Origin: Sphagnum compactum
Taxonomy: Eukaryota; Bryophyta; Sphagnopsida; Sphagnales
Assembly: GCA_965153455.1 (NCBI GenBank)
Contig: OZ234500.1
Coordinates: forward strand, 5,952,001 to 6,016,000
DNA: 64,000 bases
Reading direction: 5' to 3'
The notes under the pieces are model-generated. The model was given only the letters and a program-made list of their open reading frames with translations. It did no database searches and was not told where the DNA came from. Positions 22,561 through 35,175 of the stretch are shown piece by piece (position 1 is the stretch's first letter; each line of letters opens with the position of its first letter). The translations under genes and the position numbers were made by a program.

Positions 22561-23345
22561 ACTTGTAGTATTATATGTCCAATATCCCCATGCTCTGTAC
22601 TTAATACAAATTGGAAAAATCCTTTGACAACAATACCCACAATAAGGGACTTAACCTACATTGTTTTAATTAGTAATACATGTACATAATTGTTTATATA
22701 TACATTGGTATAAACTCCATTGGCAATACCTACATTACAAACCTAACTTCCTATTGTGACATGTGCAATACCCTCATGCTGCATATTTAGTACAAACTAG
22801 AAAAATCCTTTAACTATAATACCCACAATAAAGGACTTAACCTACATTGAAGGAATAACAATACCTACATTTAGTCTTCCTTATATATACTAGTTACAAA
22901 CTCCATTGGAAATACCTACATTACATAACATAAGTTCGTACTATGTCATGTGCAATACCCCCATAATATGTGGTCAATATAAACTATAAATATCCCTTCA
23001 CAACAATACCCACATTTTGGGAGTTAACATACACTATGGTAATAACAATACCTACCGTTAGTCCTCCTTATATATATTAGGTACAAGATCCATTGCCAAT
23101 ACTTGCATTAAATGGCCTAAATTCAAGTTGTGAATTTTGCATTACCTCCATGGTGCGTTCTTAATACACATTGGATAAATATTCACAATGTAATACCCAT
23201 GCAGTAGGACCTAATCTTTACTCTTTGCGGTGTAATACCAACATAATGTCTTCATAATTTACAGTACAAATGTTACCCTATGCAATGCCCACTTTTTGAT
23301 GTCAAAAATCTAATTTCCCAAAGGGCAATACTCGCACACATGTAT
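22300..23345 (+). repeat. Array of AATACCYACAT-type motif, ~50-bp spacing (centre block)
   Basis: At least 18 motif copies, for example at about 22313, 22383, 22462, 22528, 22639, 22726, 22769, 22820, 22860, 22911, 22953, 23006, 23048, 23098, 23190, 23235 and 23327. Some larger units also recur: ACAATACCCACAATAA, then GGACTTAACCTACATT, occurs near 22637 and 22818. The array overlaps the right arm of the palindrome and ends about 190 bp before the transposase relic. Confidence 0.8.
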
Positions 23346-23529
23346 CATTGATCCCACATAAAACAATTTGCTTCACACATTGTAATGTTTAGATGGTGGA
23401 TATGTAACATTGCATTATCGTGTACAAGATATTTTTCATAAAAATTTGGTGCATATTTGACCATGAGCCTTAGACACAAATGGAAAAGTGAATAATGTAC
23501 ACATCAATGATGAGTAAAGGGAAAATAAT

Positions 23530-26150
23530 CTAGTTTTTATTCGTGGGCTCTTCTCTTTCTTGCAAAATTGTGTGAAAGCATTATTTCATGCCAATCCTTC
23601 AACGTACATATAGAATTCCCTAGACCATCATCTATATGATGTAACCATAATCCCATATGTAAATATTCATTCGCCTTTATGAGGTGAATTTTCCGGATGT
23701 CTAATGCAACAACTATAAGGAGTGAATTGGCATGTTGTGACCCCTCCTAAGGTGCATTCCTTTATGATCTCTTGCATGGTGTGGTGCAAACGAACAAGTG
23801 CTCTATCCCAAAAAAAACTAAACTAATTGGCTTAACACATGCACCAACATCATTTGTAGGGGGAAGACTCTCATCCATGGGTTCGATCCCACCTATGTCA
23901 ATGACCCCTTCATCATGATCATTCGCAAAACCATTATCTTCAAAATTTGAACCGTCGGGAATATGTTAAGGGTCCACAAACATGGCAAGCAACCCATCAT
24001 AATTAGATCCGTACCATGTTCCACAATGTTCAATGACATATTCTTGGGTAACATCCATGACCATGAGAATAATCACAATTTGGTGCTTGCAAAGATTTCC
24101 CCGCACGGCCCACTCACTTGTGTAAGATGCATATTCAGTAAATGGGTGCATCACCTTGTACAACACGCATGGGCATAACATTGATTCCATACAATCCAAG
24201 TTGAATTAAGTTCCATGGATGGTTCTATCACATGGGTGAATCTTCAAAAGTCACTCCACAACCTTTGTTTTTATGAATCCCCTTTTCTTCATTTCGGACA
24301 TGTGCATGTAGTGTCGTGCAACCATAATTGTCAATCTCCAAGTCAACCAATCTATTCGATGCCCTTGAAAACCCTTTGTTTTGAAGGTAAACCAACACTT
24401 TAAGGCACCATGGTAAGGCTCAACACTTGCTTGGGTGTCTTGGTTGGAATGTGGCACTAACATCATTTGCAAGGGGAAGACCAATCATCCATAACCCTGA
24501 AACACAACACACAATGCAATATTAGATGTTACATTGGGTGGATGGAACATGATTGGATCCATTAGAAGGGAGGAAAACTTATGGAACTATGGACATGTTT
24601 TAAGTTCAACTTCATATTACATTTATGAGCACATACCAAATTGGTTGTAATAAGTCTATAATAACTGATCCATGCGTCGCTAGGAACACGTTGTTCAAAA
24701 TTTTGTAGGAATTTAATTATCCCCATTCTTTGAATCTTTCAATGTGTTCCTTAGGATCAATAGACATAAACATCACATTATGCATGTCATGCAAAATTGC
24801 TTGTCGGACTTCAACATCCTTGATCTTCTCTATTGCACACAATTGCCCTGCCTTTAAAACGTGCCATGCGTAAAGGAAAATGGGGATATTCTTTGACATA
24901 ACCCAAACAATCCTAAGTATGCACATGCAAATCACACCAACTATTAGCATTTGCTACATAAATAAATACATTATATTAACCTTCATGGGAATGAATCTTC
25001 TTGGAAATAATTTGATTAAATGCATTATTCAATAAACATCATTAAGAAAAAATAGGTAATGTAAGATTCGTATTCACCATAATGCCCACAACTCTTGAAG
25101 GGCATCATCAATAATGAAACAACTTGGTTTCCAACTATGCATGATAGCCAAGATCTTTGCCTTCAAAGCTTTGAGCCACTCCACCAAATCATCCATTGTT
25201 TGTTGACTTGTAATGACCCATGCTTAAGTGACTCCGATATGATGGGCATCAAAGCCCATCAATGTGAACAAATGATATTTCACATCATTCATTCCAAATG
25301 TTACAACCATGGAAATTGTTCCATTGTGACCAAATGTAAGCATGGCTTGACATTGTGTAAGTGTTTGGATGTTTAAGGTGAATGGGACATGGATCCGTTC
25401 ACTCGGCTTGCTTCCTAAATGAAAAATATTTTTTTGGGATGCCTTTAAGCCCAAAGATTGAATTGAAATGGCCGGGTCTTTGTGCAAGCGCCAACTCCCT
25501 CGCTTATGTTTTAATCCAAATGAACAATGTCCTTTCATTGAATGAAGTTATCCCTCATCATAACTTCCCCCATGTTCACACACTCCCACCATATGGCTTT
25601 GTGCTTATCATAAATTTGTTTGGTTGTGTCACCCAAACTTAATTGAGTCCAAATGTGATTTTCAAAGCTTGAGAAATTCAAGGAGCATACTATGACATGT
25701 GAGCCCATGATTCAGAATCTCGATGGCCATGTGTTGGTTCTTGATCCATTCAATTGTGTGTTCAGTGGTAAAAGCGTAACTCTACCACCTCAGGTCGTTT
25801 GATTGAAAAGAAAACCAAACATCTTCGCTTGATTGATTTCACATGGTTTGGGTCATTGTGACAATCATTAGGACCATAAGCACATTCGTACCTACAAAAC
25901 ATACAAACAATAAAGATCATATGTGTTTAAAAAATACATGTCAAAAGAATTGCACGAAAACATCATGTTTACCAAGTATGGTTTTTGTGATTTTTTATTG
26001 ATGGGTTCTTGATATCCTTTTGAAGGGTTAACTTCTTGTGTATGTTCCACTCCACCGGGGTTTCCACATCACCTCATTCACCTTCCAAGAATTCGGACAC
26101 ATGTGAATGTGGTATGTAGGCAATTTCAATGTATGCCTTGTTTGCCCCCC
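23530..26150 (-). pseudogene. Mutator-like (MULE) transposase with SWIM zinc finger, decayed
   Basis: The pieces lie in transposase order on the minus strand, shifting frame several times. N-terminal: AYIEIAYIPHSHVSE (about 26.1 kb), then DPNHVKSIKRRCLVFFSIKR (about 25.85 kb). Core: FGMNDVKYHLFTLMGFDAHH, then AWVITSQQTMDDLVEWLKAL and SWKPSCFIIDD (25.3-25.1 kb). Next: KNIPIFLYAWHVLKAGQL (24.9 kb), EPYHGALKCWFTF with RIDWLTWRL (24.4 kb), and the SWIM finger EWAVRGNLCKHQ (24.1 kb). The first catalytic aspartate, expected just before the GTN-like motif, appears lost (reads MVVTFG). In-frame stops include a TAA before AWVITS and one after FKEWG. The element encoded a cut-and-paste DNA transposase; this copy cannot be translated whole. 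Motif arrays lie directly on both sides. Confidence 0.85.
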
Positions 26151-26289
26151 CATGCCTTACCCTAGGAATCCACACCAAGTACACATTTGAAAAGGGAGAT
26201 TTTTGGTTTTTGGACTAATATCGATTGTGGGATTCGACCCATGCTTGCAAGAAAAATGCACATGCTACCCTCTTCTTTCATTAAACAAT

Positions 26290-26845
26290 TCTTGTTAAGT
26301 TTGTAATACCTACATCTTAGATAATACCAATTGTAAAAATATAAATCCACCAGTTGGAATATCTACATGAATAGATCTTAAAACCCACACTGAACATGGG
26401 GCCCAACCCTGTAATACCTACATATCACAAAATCCATCCTACATTATAAAAAAGGAACCATCCATGTAATACCTTTAAGTCACAAAATACATCTTACATT
26501 AGAAAAGAGGACGAATCCATGCAATATTTGCAAGTCACAAAATACATTCTTATGCATTGGAAAAGGGGACCCATCCATGTAGTACCTACAAGTCACAAAA
26601 CACATTCTACACTAGAAAAGGGGACCCATCCATGCAATACTTACATATCAAATAGAACTTACATTGGAAAAAGGAACCCATATGTGCAATACCTACATAT
26701 AAAATGAAACCTACATTGGAAAAAGGGACCCATCCATGCAATACTTACATAGCAAAAAAAATCTACACTAGAAAAAGGAACCCATCAATGCAATACCTAC
26801 ATATCAAATGAAACCTACATTGGAAAAAGGGTCTCATGCAAACAA
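26290..26845 (+). repeat. Array of AATACCTACATAT-type motif, ~55-bp spacing (right block)
   Basis: Nine copies at about 26305, 26410, 26469, 26521, 26579, 26636, 26688, 26737 and 26791. The spacer is conserved: ACATTGGAAAAAGG then ACCCATCCATG. The orientation is the same as in the blocks at 18.7 and 22.3 kb. The array starts about 140 bp from the 5' end of the transposase relic. Confidence 0.85.
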
Positions 26846-27539
26846 CACTTGCAATTTCCTTTTGTATGTCTTTTTCAAAATGAAATGGACTTTTGAAAAA
26901 ATGTGCCTGTTTTTCACCAAATAAAAAAGTCCATAGATCATAAAATTCATTAGATATGAATCAAATCATTTCAAGTTTGATTTCATTATTACATTTAAAA
27001 AAAAAACCAATTCCCTAAATGTTTTTGAGGTCTGTCATAGACTCAAACCAAAGTCCATTCACTTAATTGTTGTTAGCATTACATACCTTGATTTTCAATT
27101 TCAAAAGTCCATAGCTCCTATAGTTTTATATATTTTGCATACCAATCAATCTCATTACATAAATATTGAAGTCTATGATTTCAAAATGAATCCCATTTAA
27201 CAATTCCATAATGTACAAAACAATACAGTAATTAAAATCACATTTAGGTGGTAGAAAAATGGATTGTGTTACTCCTAAATTGGTCCACCCTACCATGCAT
27301 CCACCCACAAAAAATGAAAAGAAAAAAGCTCTTAGTTCCCAAATTTGGTAAGGTTTTAAGAAGCATGCATGTTGAAAGGTACAAATGTAATGTTACAAAA
27401 CCTAACTATAACCTGGGGCAATAGTACATGTCTACAAAATCACAACATGTAAAAATTGAATGGCTTTTATGTAGTACATGGGAAAAGTTATAGTGGTAGA
27501 CATGGTGGCTATATTGGGGGATGTTGTTGGAAAGAGGAA
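26846..27539. other. Intergenic DNA, no gene seen
   Basis: AT-rich sequence between the motif array and the hAT relic. No coding pattern. Confidence 0.5.
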
Positions 27540-28032
27540 AAGGAAGTTCTACAATTTCTTGCAATTTGTGGCTTTTAATGAAAGATCATCCTATCAGTAA
27601 TTTTGAAGCCATGAGATTGTTGTTTACAATTATGTGCAAACATTGGAATGATAATGTTAAATGAGAAACTGCAAAAGTTATGCACTACATTATTTTATCA
27701 CAACTAAAGTTATTATTCATGTAACAAAGTACTTTGTTATTAGTTGTGATGAAGTGATGATAATTGATAATCAATCAAGGGTTAATGTTCATATTTACCT
27801 TATGGAGGATTTTGAACACATATTGATTTTGCTAAACTTGGAAAATTGGTTGTTGATGGCACATCCAATAACATTACCAAACATGATCATGAATTTATTG
27901 TTGATTTATGGGGGCTTAACGATGAAGGAGATTAATGGCAAGCTAATTTGGTTTGGTTTTAATGGTGTTACTATGTTTACAAGTGTCCATAGTGGTGTCA
28001 CCTTGGGGGGACATTCTTTTTTGAATTTATAA
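27540..28032 (+). pseudogene. hAT-type transposase fragment (DUF4371-like), decayed
   Basis: Reading across one stop and frame changes gives SNFEAMRLLFTIMCKHWND, then ETAKVMHYI, then FVISCDEVMIIDNQS, then IYGGLTMKEINGKLIWFG and FNGVTMFTSVHSGVT. This order (SCDEV...DNQS, later NGKL..FG.NGV..F..V.SGVT) is that of the catalytic half of hAT-like transposases with a DUF4371 region, carrying the conserved acidic residues of the first block. Only about 160 codons remain, with a TGA before ETAKVM and no zinc finger or C-terminal dimerisation part nearby. It is a dead fragment. Confidence 0.7.
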
Positions 28033-31000
28033 AATATGTGAGTAAAATACAAGATGCCATATATTGGTTGTTGGATAAATTTTATAATTTAATTAATTTT
28101 ATAACTTGGTTACATTTATTATGAAAATAAAATTATAATTATTATATTGTATGTGTTAATCCCTGGTATGAAAATAAATAAATAAATGAGGTATGTATTA
28201 AAACTTAAATATATTAGTTGAATAGGTTCGATTAATAGATTAATAAATGAACTAATGTAATAAGTTTAACTGATAAGTTAATAAATAAATAAATATTCAT
28301 AAAGTAGTAATGGAATGGAATGTTAATTGTAATGTTGTATTTTTGGGATTGGAACCTCAAGGTGTCAATGGCATGTTGAGGTTACAATGTTATTGGAATG
28401 TTGCCATTATCATTCCTCTTTGTGCACAATTTTTTTGATCTTTTCATCTTACCAATATTTTTGTTATTGCCATGTGATGTGCAAACTCTAAGCTTTTCAT
28501 CATCTTGCTCTACCCATTGCAAGTAAGATTTGTGGAAGGGTTTATGGTTGCACCAAACTTGTATCGGTTTTGTACTATTACTATGGTCCTAGCTTTAAGG
28601 TTGGAGAAAGATAAGAAAAATAGACCATGTGTGGTTGTGGTTCAAAATACATGAAAACCAAAAATATGGGCTAGTTCCACTAACAACACAACATGCTACA
28701 AATTTTGTTGTGCTAATGAAAAAATGTATTTCAATAACTATGCAAAACAAAAACAAAAAATTTCAAAATTTCAAAATTCATTTTTAGGTGTTTAACAATT
28801 GAAACCTTTTGCAAATCTTCTTTCATATGAAGAGTTTATTTTTTAACTAACAATGATTGTCACGAGCATTGAACCATTGTATAAAAAGAACCTTTTACAA
28901 TCCTTTCATTTAAGAGAACAAAGTGTGAAGGAGGCTTGTAATATACTAGATCTAAAAACACAAGCCTTGTCAAAAGATGTAATATAATAAAACATAATAG
29001 TCACTTGATCATGCCAATAGATTTAAAGCTCCACAAATTTTTCATTTATCCTAAACAAGGCAATAGTCAAATGTTGCATGAATCAATCCTCAACTTTTGA
29101 AAAATAAAAATAAAATGATGCACACATGTAGTAAGGAAGAATATTCATTGTCCAAACATTGCCAAATTCTTTATAATTTGATGAGCCACCATTGCAAAAC
29201 TAAAAATATTATTGAATGTAAAAAAAATTAGAAATCAATATAACATATGTGCACATTAAAAAATGAATTATAATAGCATGGGGGAAAAAAACTTTCCTTG
29301 CCTTATACCCACCCAAAAATGTTTGTTTGACACATAGTGTGGAAATTTAATAGTGTCCCCCTTGGGGTGTCACAACACAATGTCAAGGATGGTTCCAACC
29401 TAGCTAATAGGAACAACTTGCCCCAAGGATTAATTCCTTAAAAAAAAATATTATGCCAAATATTTTTAAAACCATGATTTATAGATCAACTTTAAATTGT
29501 TATAATTCTTATGACCCAAAAAGATGTTGCATTATACTATTATGTAAATGTGCACTTAAATTTTTCTTATAAAAATATCATTTTCATTGCATTTCAAGTC
29601 CTTTCAAAAATTCCTTTAAACAATGAAAAACATTAGTTACATTGTTCTAAAAATGATTTTGGGTACTTTATACACGTCATTAAATTAATTTCAAACTTAT
29701 CCAAATGTTCCCATACATATTATGCGTATTGTTGTACAATTTCATTTAAAAAAATTCAACATTGAATCTATAAGTTTCATTATCACAATGAAAAATTAAA
29801 CAATGGTTACATCCAAGAGAGGCTCCAATTACTTCATTTGGACCTAAACCTGAACTATGATAAAATCAAAGCAAAAATGGATTGTAAAAATCCTAGATTG
29901 ATAATAAAATGGTCACAAGGTAATGCAAAAATTTGAAGTCTTCAATAGGTGATGACAATAATTAGAAAAAAAGACTAATACACTACCTTGCATACAAGGT
30001 GCAATGGAATTTATATCTTTTGCAAAGGTCAACAATGAAGCCTAAATGCGTTCTATATTCCATGGACCATGTTAAAAAATCACAAACAACTCAGAAGTGT
30101 ACTTTAAAACCTTTAGGCTTTCATGAATAATCACATACATTGCCCCTTATGTGAAACTTGGAGTTATAAAATAATTTCCAAATATTAAACATATTTTTAT
30201 AGAACTATATAATGAAAATATGTTTGTGTATGTGCTTAACACACACATATGTAGAAGAGTAAGTATGTTCATGATTGCTAAATATGCTGCACATTGAACA
30301 AACTTCATTGTGCAAAGGTTTTCCAAGTATCCAAGTTTCTACATTTAAGCTTGAGGGTGTATTCTAACTTAAAATAATTCATGGTTTATTTGATAGGAAA
30401 ACTAGACCAAAAACCAACTAAGTTTAATGAATTTTTTTTGAGGAGCTTGTATATGGGTGATTTTGAATAACCTTTTGTAGGCTTGTAAAATCTATCGTAT
30501 GGTCATCCTTGGACAATTCCAGGGACAATTCTAAAGACAATTCATAACTACTTCATCATTTCCCAACTTAACTATTTCATTTCTTAATAACTACCTTACT
30601 CCTTTCCCCTACCCACCAGTAGGAATATGAAAAAAAAATCTACTTCATTTTCAAGCTTAACTATTTCATTCTTTACTAATAACTACCTTTTTTTTTTTTT
30701 AATAACTACCTCCTTCTTTTACCTTACCTAGCATGGATATAATGTTTAATATAATTTAAATTAAATTTGAAATTGATCTAAATAATAACGAGATATTGAA
30801 AACCAAATGGGAACATGATAAGAAAAAAAAGGTTGAATGTCACTAGTAGTGTGCAGCAACATGGAGCCCAAGTTTTTAAAAAATAAAAATAAAAATAGGA
30901 GGTACCTATTCACCCACCCACGACCTACCTACCCACCATAGCCACCTACCTACCTATCCATGACCCATTTATTTACACATGTAATATACATCTACACATA

Positions 31001-31069
31001 TGTGTACAATTTATATATATGAATATACAACCAACACATAATATATGAAAACTTTTATGTATATCTATA
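28033..31069. other. AT-rich intergenic DNA, no gene seen
   Basis: Long AT-rich stretch with AATA runs (28170-28290). No open frame with protein-like content and no RNA gene that I can recognise. Confidence 0.5.
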
Positions 31070-31750
31070 TTGGGAACTCTAATGGATGTAGATTTCATTA
31101 CCAATATGGAATCATATGAACCACTATTTGGATAAGTTGAAACCAACTTATGGATACTTGCAACAACAAAAATGGAATATGTTTCTACTGAGAAAACTAT
31201 AATAGTAAATCACACCTATGGACTCAAGGGGGCAATTCAAAACCATTAATGAAAATGTTCAATTGATTTCAAAGTCTGGTTGTAACCTGTTCATTCACAA
31301 ATCTGGACTTTGAAAACCTTTATGTATAAGTCACATTTATGGAATTTAATGGATGCAAACTTGGCTACAAGCAAGCAATCATATGAACCATCACTTGGGT
31401 ACGTTGAAACCAACTTATGGAAACTTGCAACAACAAAAATGAAATATGTTTTTGTTACACAAACTATAGTAATAATTCAAACCCATGGACTAAAAGGGAC
31501 AATTTAGGACCATCAATGAAAAAGTTCAATTCATTCAAGAGATTAGTTGTGGATTGTGCATGGACACAAATTTGAACTTCGAAAACCAACTATATGTCTC
31601 CATGCATGTTGTGGATTGTGATGTATGCATGTAAGCCTACTAGTATCCAATACCCAACAAAAACATGGATGTTTCTACCAAGGAAACCAATGTAGTAATA
31701 AATCAAATCAATGGATTCAAAAGGGCAATTCAAGACCTTCATTTGGAACC
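31070..31750 (+). repeat. Tandem repeat, ~260-bp unit, two good copies and one decayed
   Basis: Copy 1 (about 31076-31280) and copy 2 (about 31338-31540) share ATGGATG, ATCATATGAACCA, GAAACCAACTTATGG and ACTTGCAACAACAAAAATG in the same order. A third, weaker copy at about 31600-31750 keeps GGAAACCAATGTAGTAATAA and GGGCAATTCAAGACC. An open frame at 31310-31507 lies inside copy 2, but copy 1 is not open in that frame, so it is not evidence of coding. Confidence 0.75.
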
Positions 31751-33758
31751 TCTTTGACAACAATCCCATGCCCAAAATATGATTCAAATTTTCTTCTAGT
31801 GTTGTGTTACAGTAATGATTATCCAAAACATTTCAAGTTGGTGGAAAATTTTGTAATGATTGTATTGGGAAATGTGGAAGACAAATGGTGCTTTTCAACC
31901 TTGTCTTTTATAAAATTTAAGTTCATTTAAACAAGTTGACAAATCATCTTGATTTTGGTTATTAAGATGTTTGATTAAGATCATTTATTCATGAACATGC
32001 TTCCATTTTGAAATGCCATCAACGATTGGCAAGATAGGAAATTGAAATATGTTGTTGATGCTTGGATTTGGATATTTTAATGTTGGATACATAGTTTTTT
32101 TGCACATTGTTGTGAGCTTTTTGCAACTCGTACGTATGTTGTCATGCAAGAAAGATTTATGAGTTTCACTTTTACATTACCCCAACAAACCTAGAAATGC
32201 CTTCTAAGAAACCAATGAATGCACAAATCTTTCATAAGATCTTAGTCAATAGGATAATGAACTATGTTTTTATTATCTATTGCGCCCTTTATAATATGCT
32301 TGGGAAATTATTTTCTCAACTTATTCTTAAGTGGAATTTTGATTATTTCATGTTCAAGTTCTTCAAAATAATCAAAACTTTCCTTTTGAAAAACGAAATA
32401 AAATATAAAATACATTTTACATTCAAAAGATTGAATGTGTGCTTGATTAGTTGGTTAATTAGTATGAACTAAAGTCTTAAATTGGATAGGGGAGAAAGGT
32501 TTGAGGTTCAATCTTTCAAACCTTTTTTTCCTTTAACAAATCCTTAAAGGTCCCACTTTCCCCCTCAACCACCTACATTAGTATATGTGGCAAATTATGG
32601 TTCAAATTTCCTTTCTAGAGTTTGAGAGGATTTGCTACCACCTTTCAACATGGAACATCTATATTTTTGTTGCTAGGCAAACAACGAATGCATTTCAAGT
32701 TTTGTTTTTTAATTGCATATATTTATTTTCGGCCTCCTCTCGAAATGATTTATCCAATTGCATCTCATCCTTTGGTGTGTTTTTTTATTTGTGTAGTATG
32801 GATTTTGCAAGCTCCTTCAAATGTCAATTAGCTCTTTGTTTTGTGTTTTAATTATATGCACATTGATTGTTGATTGATTGATTTCTTGAACTAACATGAG
32901 AGTGCAAGGAAGGCTTTAACATGTTTTGCTTGTGCATATATGACTTGGGCTCAAATTTTTAGGATTCATCATGGTTTGATCCCTCCTAAGGCCCTAATCT
33001 TTTTTGAGCACAAATTTGTTATTTTGTTTACACATTACTCTAGAGACCTTATGTCTATTGATTGCAAGAAGGTGCTACCACATATTTTACCAACGTTGAA
33101 AGGATTGTCAAAAAATTTATGGGTCAAAACACCATGTAACCAATTTGCCATACTTGACAAATTTTTAAATCACAATTCTATTAAAAATCATGAATTTCTC
33201 ATGGATGCCATAGTTCTTGTTACATCTAATGCAGGTTGCCAACAAGCATAGGAATAAATAAATAAATAAATATTATAAATTATAATAATTTAAAATTATT
33301 AATTCTAATTTATAAAAATTAAAAAAAAATAATAAATAAAAAAAGAGCTAGTTGCCAACATTGCCTCCATGCATAGTGAACATGTAGACCTCATGCAAAT
33401 GGGAAAAAAATGCTGCTCGGAACTCTAATTTTGTGAATTCCTTATCTCAAGTAAAATATGTCCAATTATTGGGGGCATAGGGAGGTTACAACCATAAAGC
33501 CCTCAATGGGCAACCTTAGCGTGTATAGAAACTAGAAACTTGTTAAAACTACAATTTCAGAAAAAGGTCAAATTCAGCTGTCAAGGGGCCTTATTCTCCT
33601 AATACCTCCAAAAACAGGGACTTACCACATTTCATGCATTATGGTTGCAAACAAAGCACTTTAGGGCCTACATACATACACTTGTCCTACTGCTCTTTCA
33701 AAGGCACAGGGCGCTTACAACCATAAAGCTCTCAATGGGGAGCCTTATCTTACTTAAA

Positions 33759-33761
<3 letters not shown>
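31751..33761. other. Intergenic DNA, no recognisable gene
   Basis: Several open frames of 65-105 codons (for example 31625-31930, 32585-32851 and 32940-33251, all plus strand) carry no motif that I can name. The 32940-33251 frame has moderately protein-like composition and may be a transposon remnant. Confidence 0.35.

Positions 33762-33790
<29 letters not shown>
33762..33790. repeat. (CA)n microsatellite
   Basis: About 14 CA dinucleotides in a row, followed by interrupted ACACACA. Confidence 0.95.
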
Positions 33791-33794
<4 letters not shown>

Positions 33795-34399
33795 CACACA
33801 AAAACATCAAATAGTCAAAGGGCCGACTATATGGCAATAACAATCTTGGCACTTTCTCAAAAATAGCTCACTTTCTGGGGAAAATGGGCTTGAAAAAAGG
33901 CACTACCACTTAGGAAGTGAAATGAAGAAGTTTTCTCTCAACCACATAACCATCAAAGTGCATTTGTGCATGCATGCCTAGTTGGAAAAGAGAATTTCTT
34001 GGTGTGGAAAATAATAAGTTTGTGGGTCCATGAAATGAGGCCAGATCCAGAACAAACCATTTCAGCTTGTTGCTAGCCTTCAATTACTCATGCTATCAAT
34101 CTCAAAAAAGCAAACCCAAAAAAAAAAAAAAACTTTTTCTCTAATGGTTGGGTGGGCCTAGTGAGAGATGGAAATAAAAACACACTGACAAAATTGAAGT
34201 TCAGGAAGGAGAAAAGAAAGGAAAATAGGTTGTTGAAAAATATGATTTCACCATTTGATTGAAACGAAAAGACAATGCCCAAAATTCATGAGGGAATATA
34301 AAAATGGGGGTGAAACCATTGTCATGGATGGGAATTGATCATAGAGATGCATGCAATTGGTCATAAAGAGATGTGACTACATTGATGTCACCCATTCAC
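33791..34399. other. Intergenic DNA, no gene seen
   Basis: No coding pattern. A poly-A run lies near 34117-34131. Confidence 0.5.
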
Positions 34400-35175
34400 C
34401 ACCATGGTGAAATTTCATCCACCATGGTGAAATTCTTCTATGTCATCAAAGGTCATACTCATTTCATGTTTCATCCACATGTTCAACTACATCCACGTCA
34501 CTCTATTATCTATTTAACGGATTATAAAAATTTTCAAAAATTTGTTGTGAGTTTGATCAAATTTGTTATTTTCATCTATATTGTGGGTTTCTTTTGTTGT
34601 TTAAAATATCAATATGGTGCAAATTCAATCCATGTGTTAGTTTTTACTCATGCGGTTCAATTGTTTCTTCACAAATACCATCACATTTCAGAAATGTGAT
34701 CAATTTCATCTATGCTGAAAATCTCATCAACCTAAATTGTCAAAATCTATCCAAAAGGTCATCCAATTTCAGCTTTGTCAAGACAATAAATTTCATCCAT
34801 TGTGAAAATCTCATCATCTCTGTCATCAAATGTTAACCCATTTCATAGATGCCATCCATGTGATCCAAAGTTTCATCCATGTTGAAGATCTCATCATCAT
34901 CTAGGTCATAAAAAATTGAACCAATTCCACAGATGCCATCCATGTGATCCAAAGTTTCATCCATGTTGAAGATCTCATCATCATCTAGGTCATAAAAAAA
35001 TTGAACCAATTCCATAGATGCCATCCATGTGATCCAAAGTTTTCATCCATGTTGAAGATCTCATCATCATCTAGGTCATAAAAAAATTTAACCAATTCCA
35101 TAGATGCCATCCATGTGATCCAAAGTTTTCATCCATGTTGAAGATCTCATCATCATCTAGGTCATTAAAATTTAA
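34400..35175. repeat. Tandem array, 84-86-bp unit, upstream of the UGE leader
   Basis: GCCATCCATGTGATCCAAAG recurs at about 34851, 34935, 35020 and 35106, giving periods of 84, 85 and 86 bp. Each unit continues with TTTCATCCATGTTGAAGATC, then TCATCATCATCTAGGTCATA. From 34400 to 34850 the same words (TTTCATC, AAATCTCATCA) recur in diverged form, so the array is old on the left and homogeneous on the right. On the minus strand the good units are open and read DLDDDEIFNMDETLDHMDGI twice, but the 1-bp length differences shift the frame between copies. Confidence 0.88.

Noticed and set aside
23880-23895. GGTTCGATCCC resembles a perfect tRNA/SINE box B, with a box A-like TGGCTTAACAC about 50 bp before it.
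   Set aside because: On the minus strand the same bases read GGIEPMDE inside a stretch continuous with the MULE transposase relic, so the match is explained as decayed coding sequence. No tRNA cloverleaf can be drawn.
31310-31507. 65-codon plus-strand open frame as a small gene.
   Set aside because: It lies in one unit of a tandem repeat. The neighbouring unit is not open in the same frame, so there is no sign of coding constraint.
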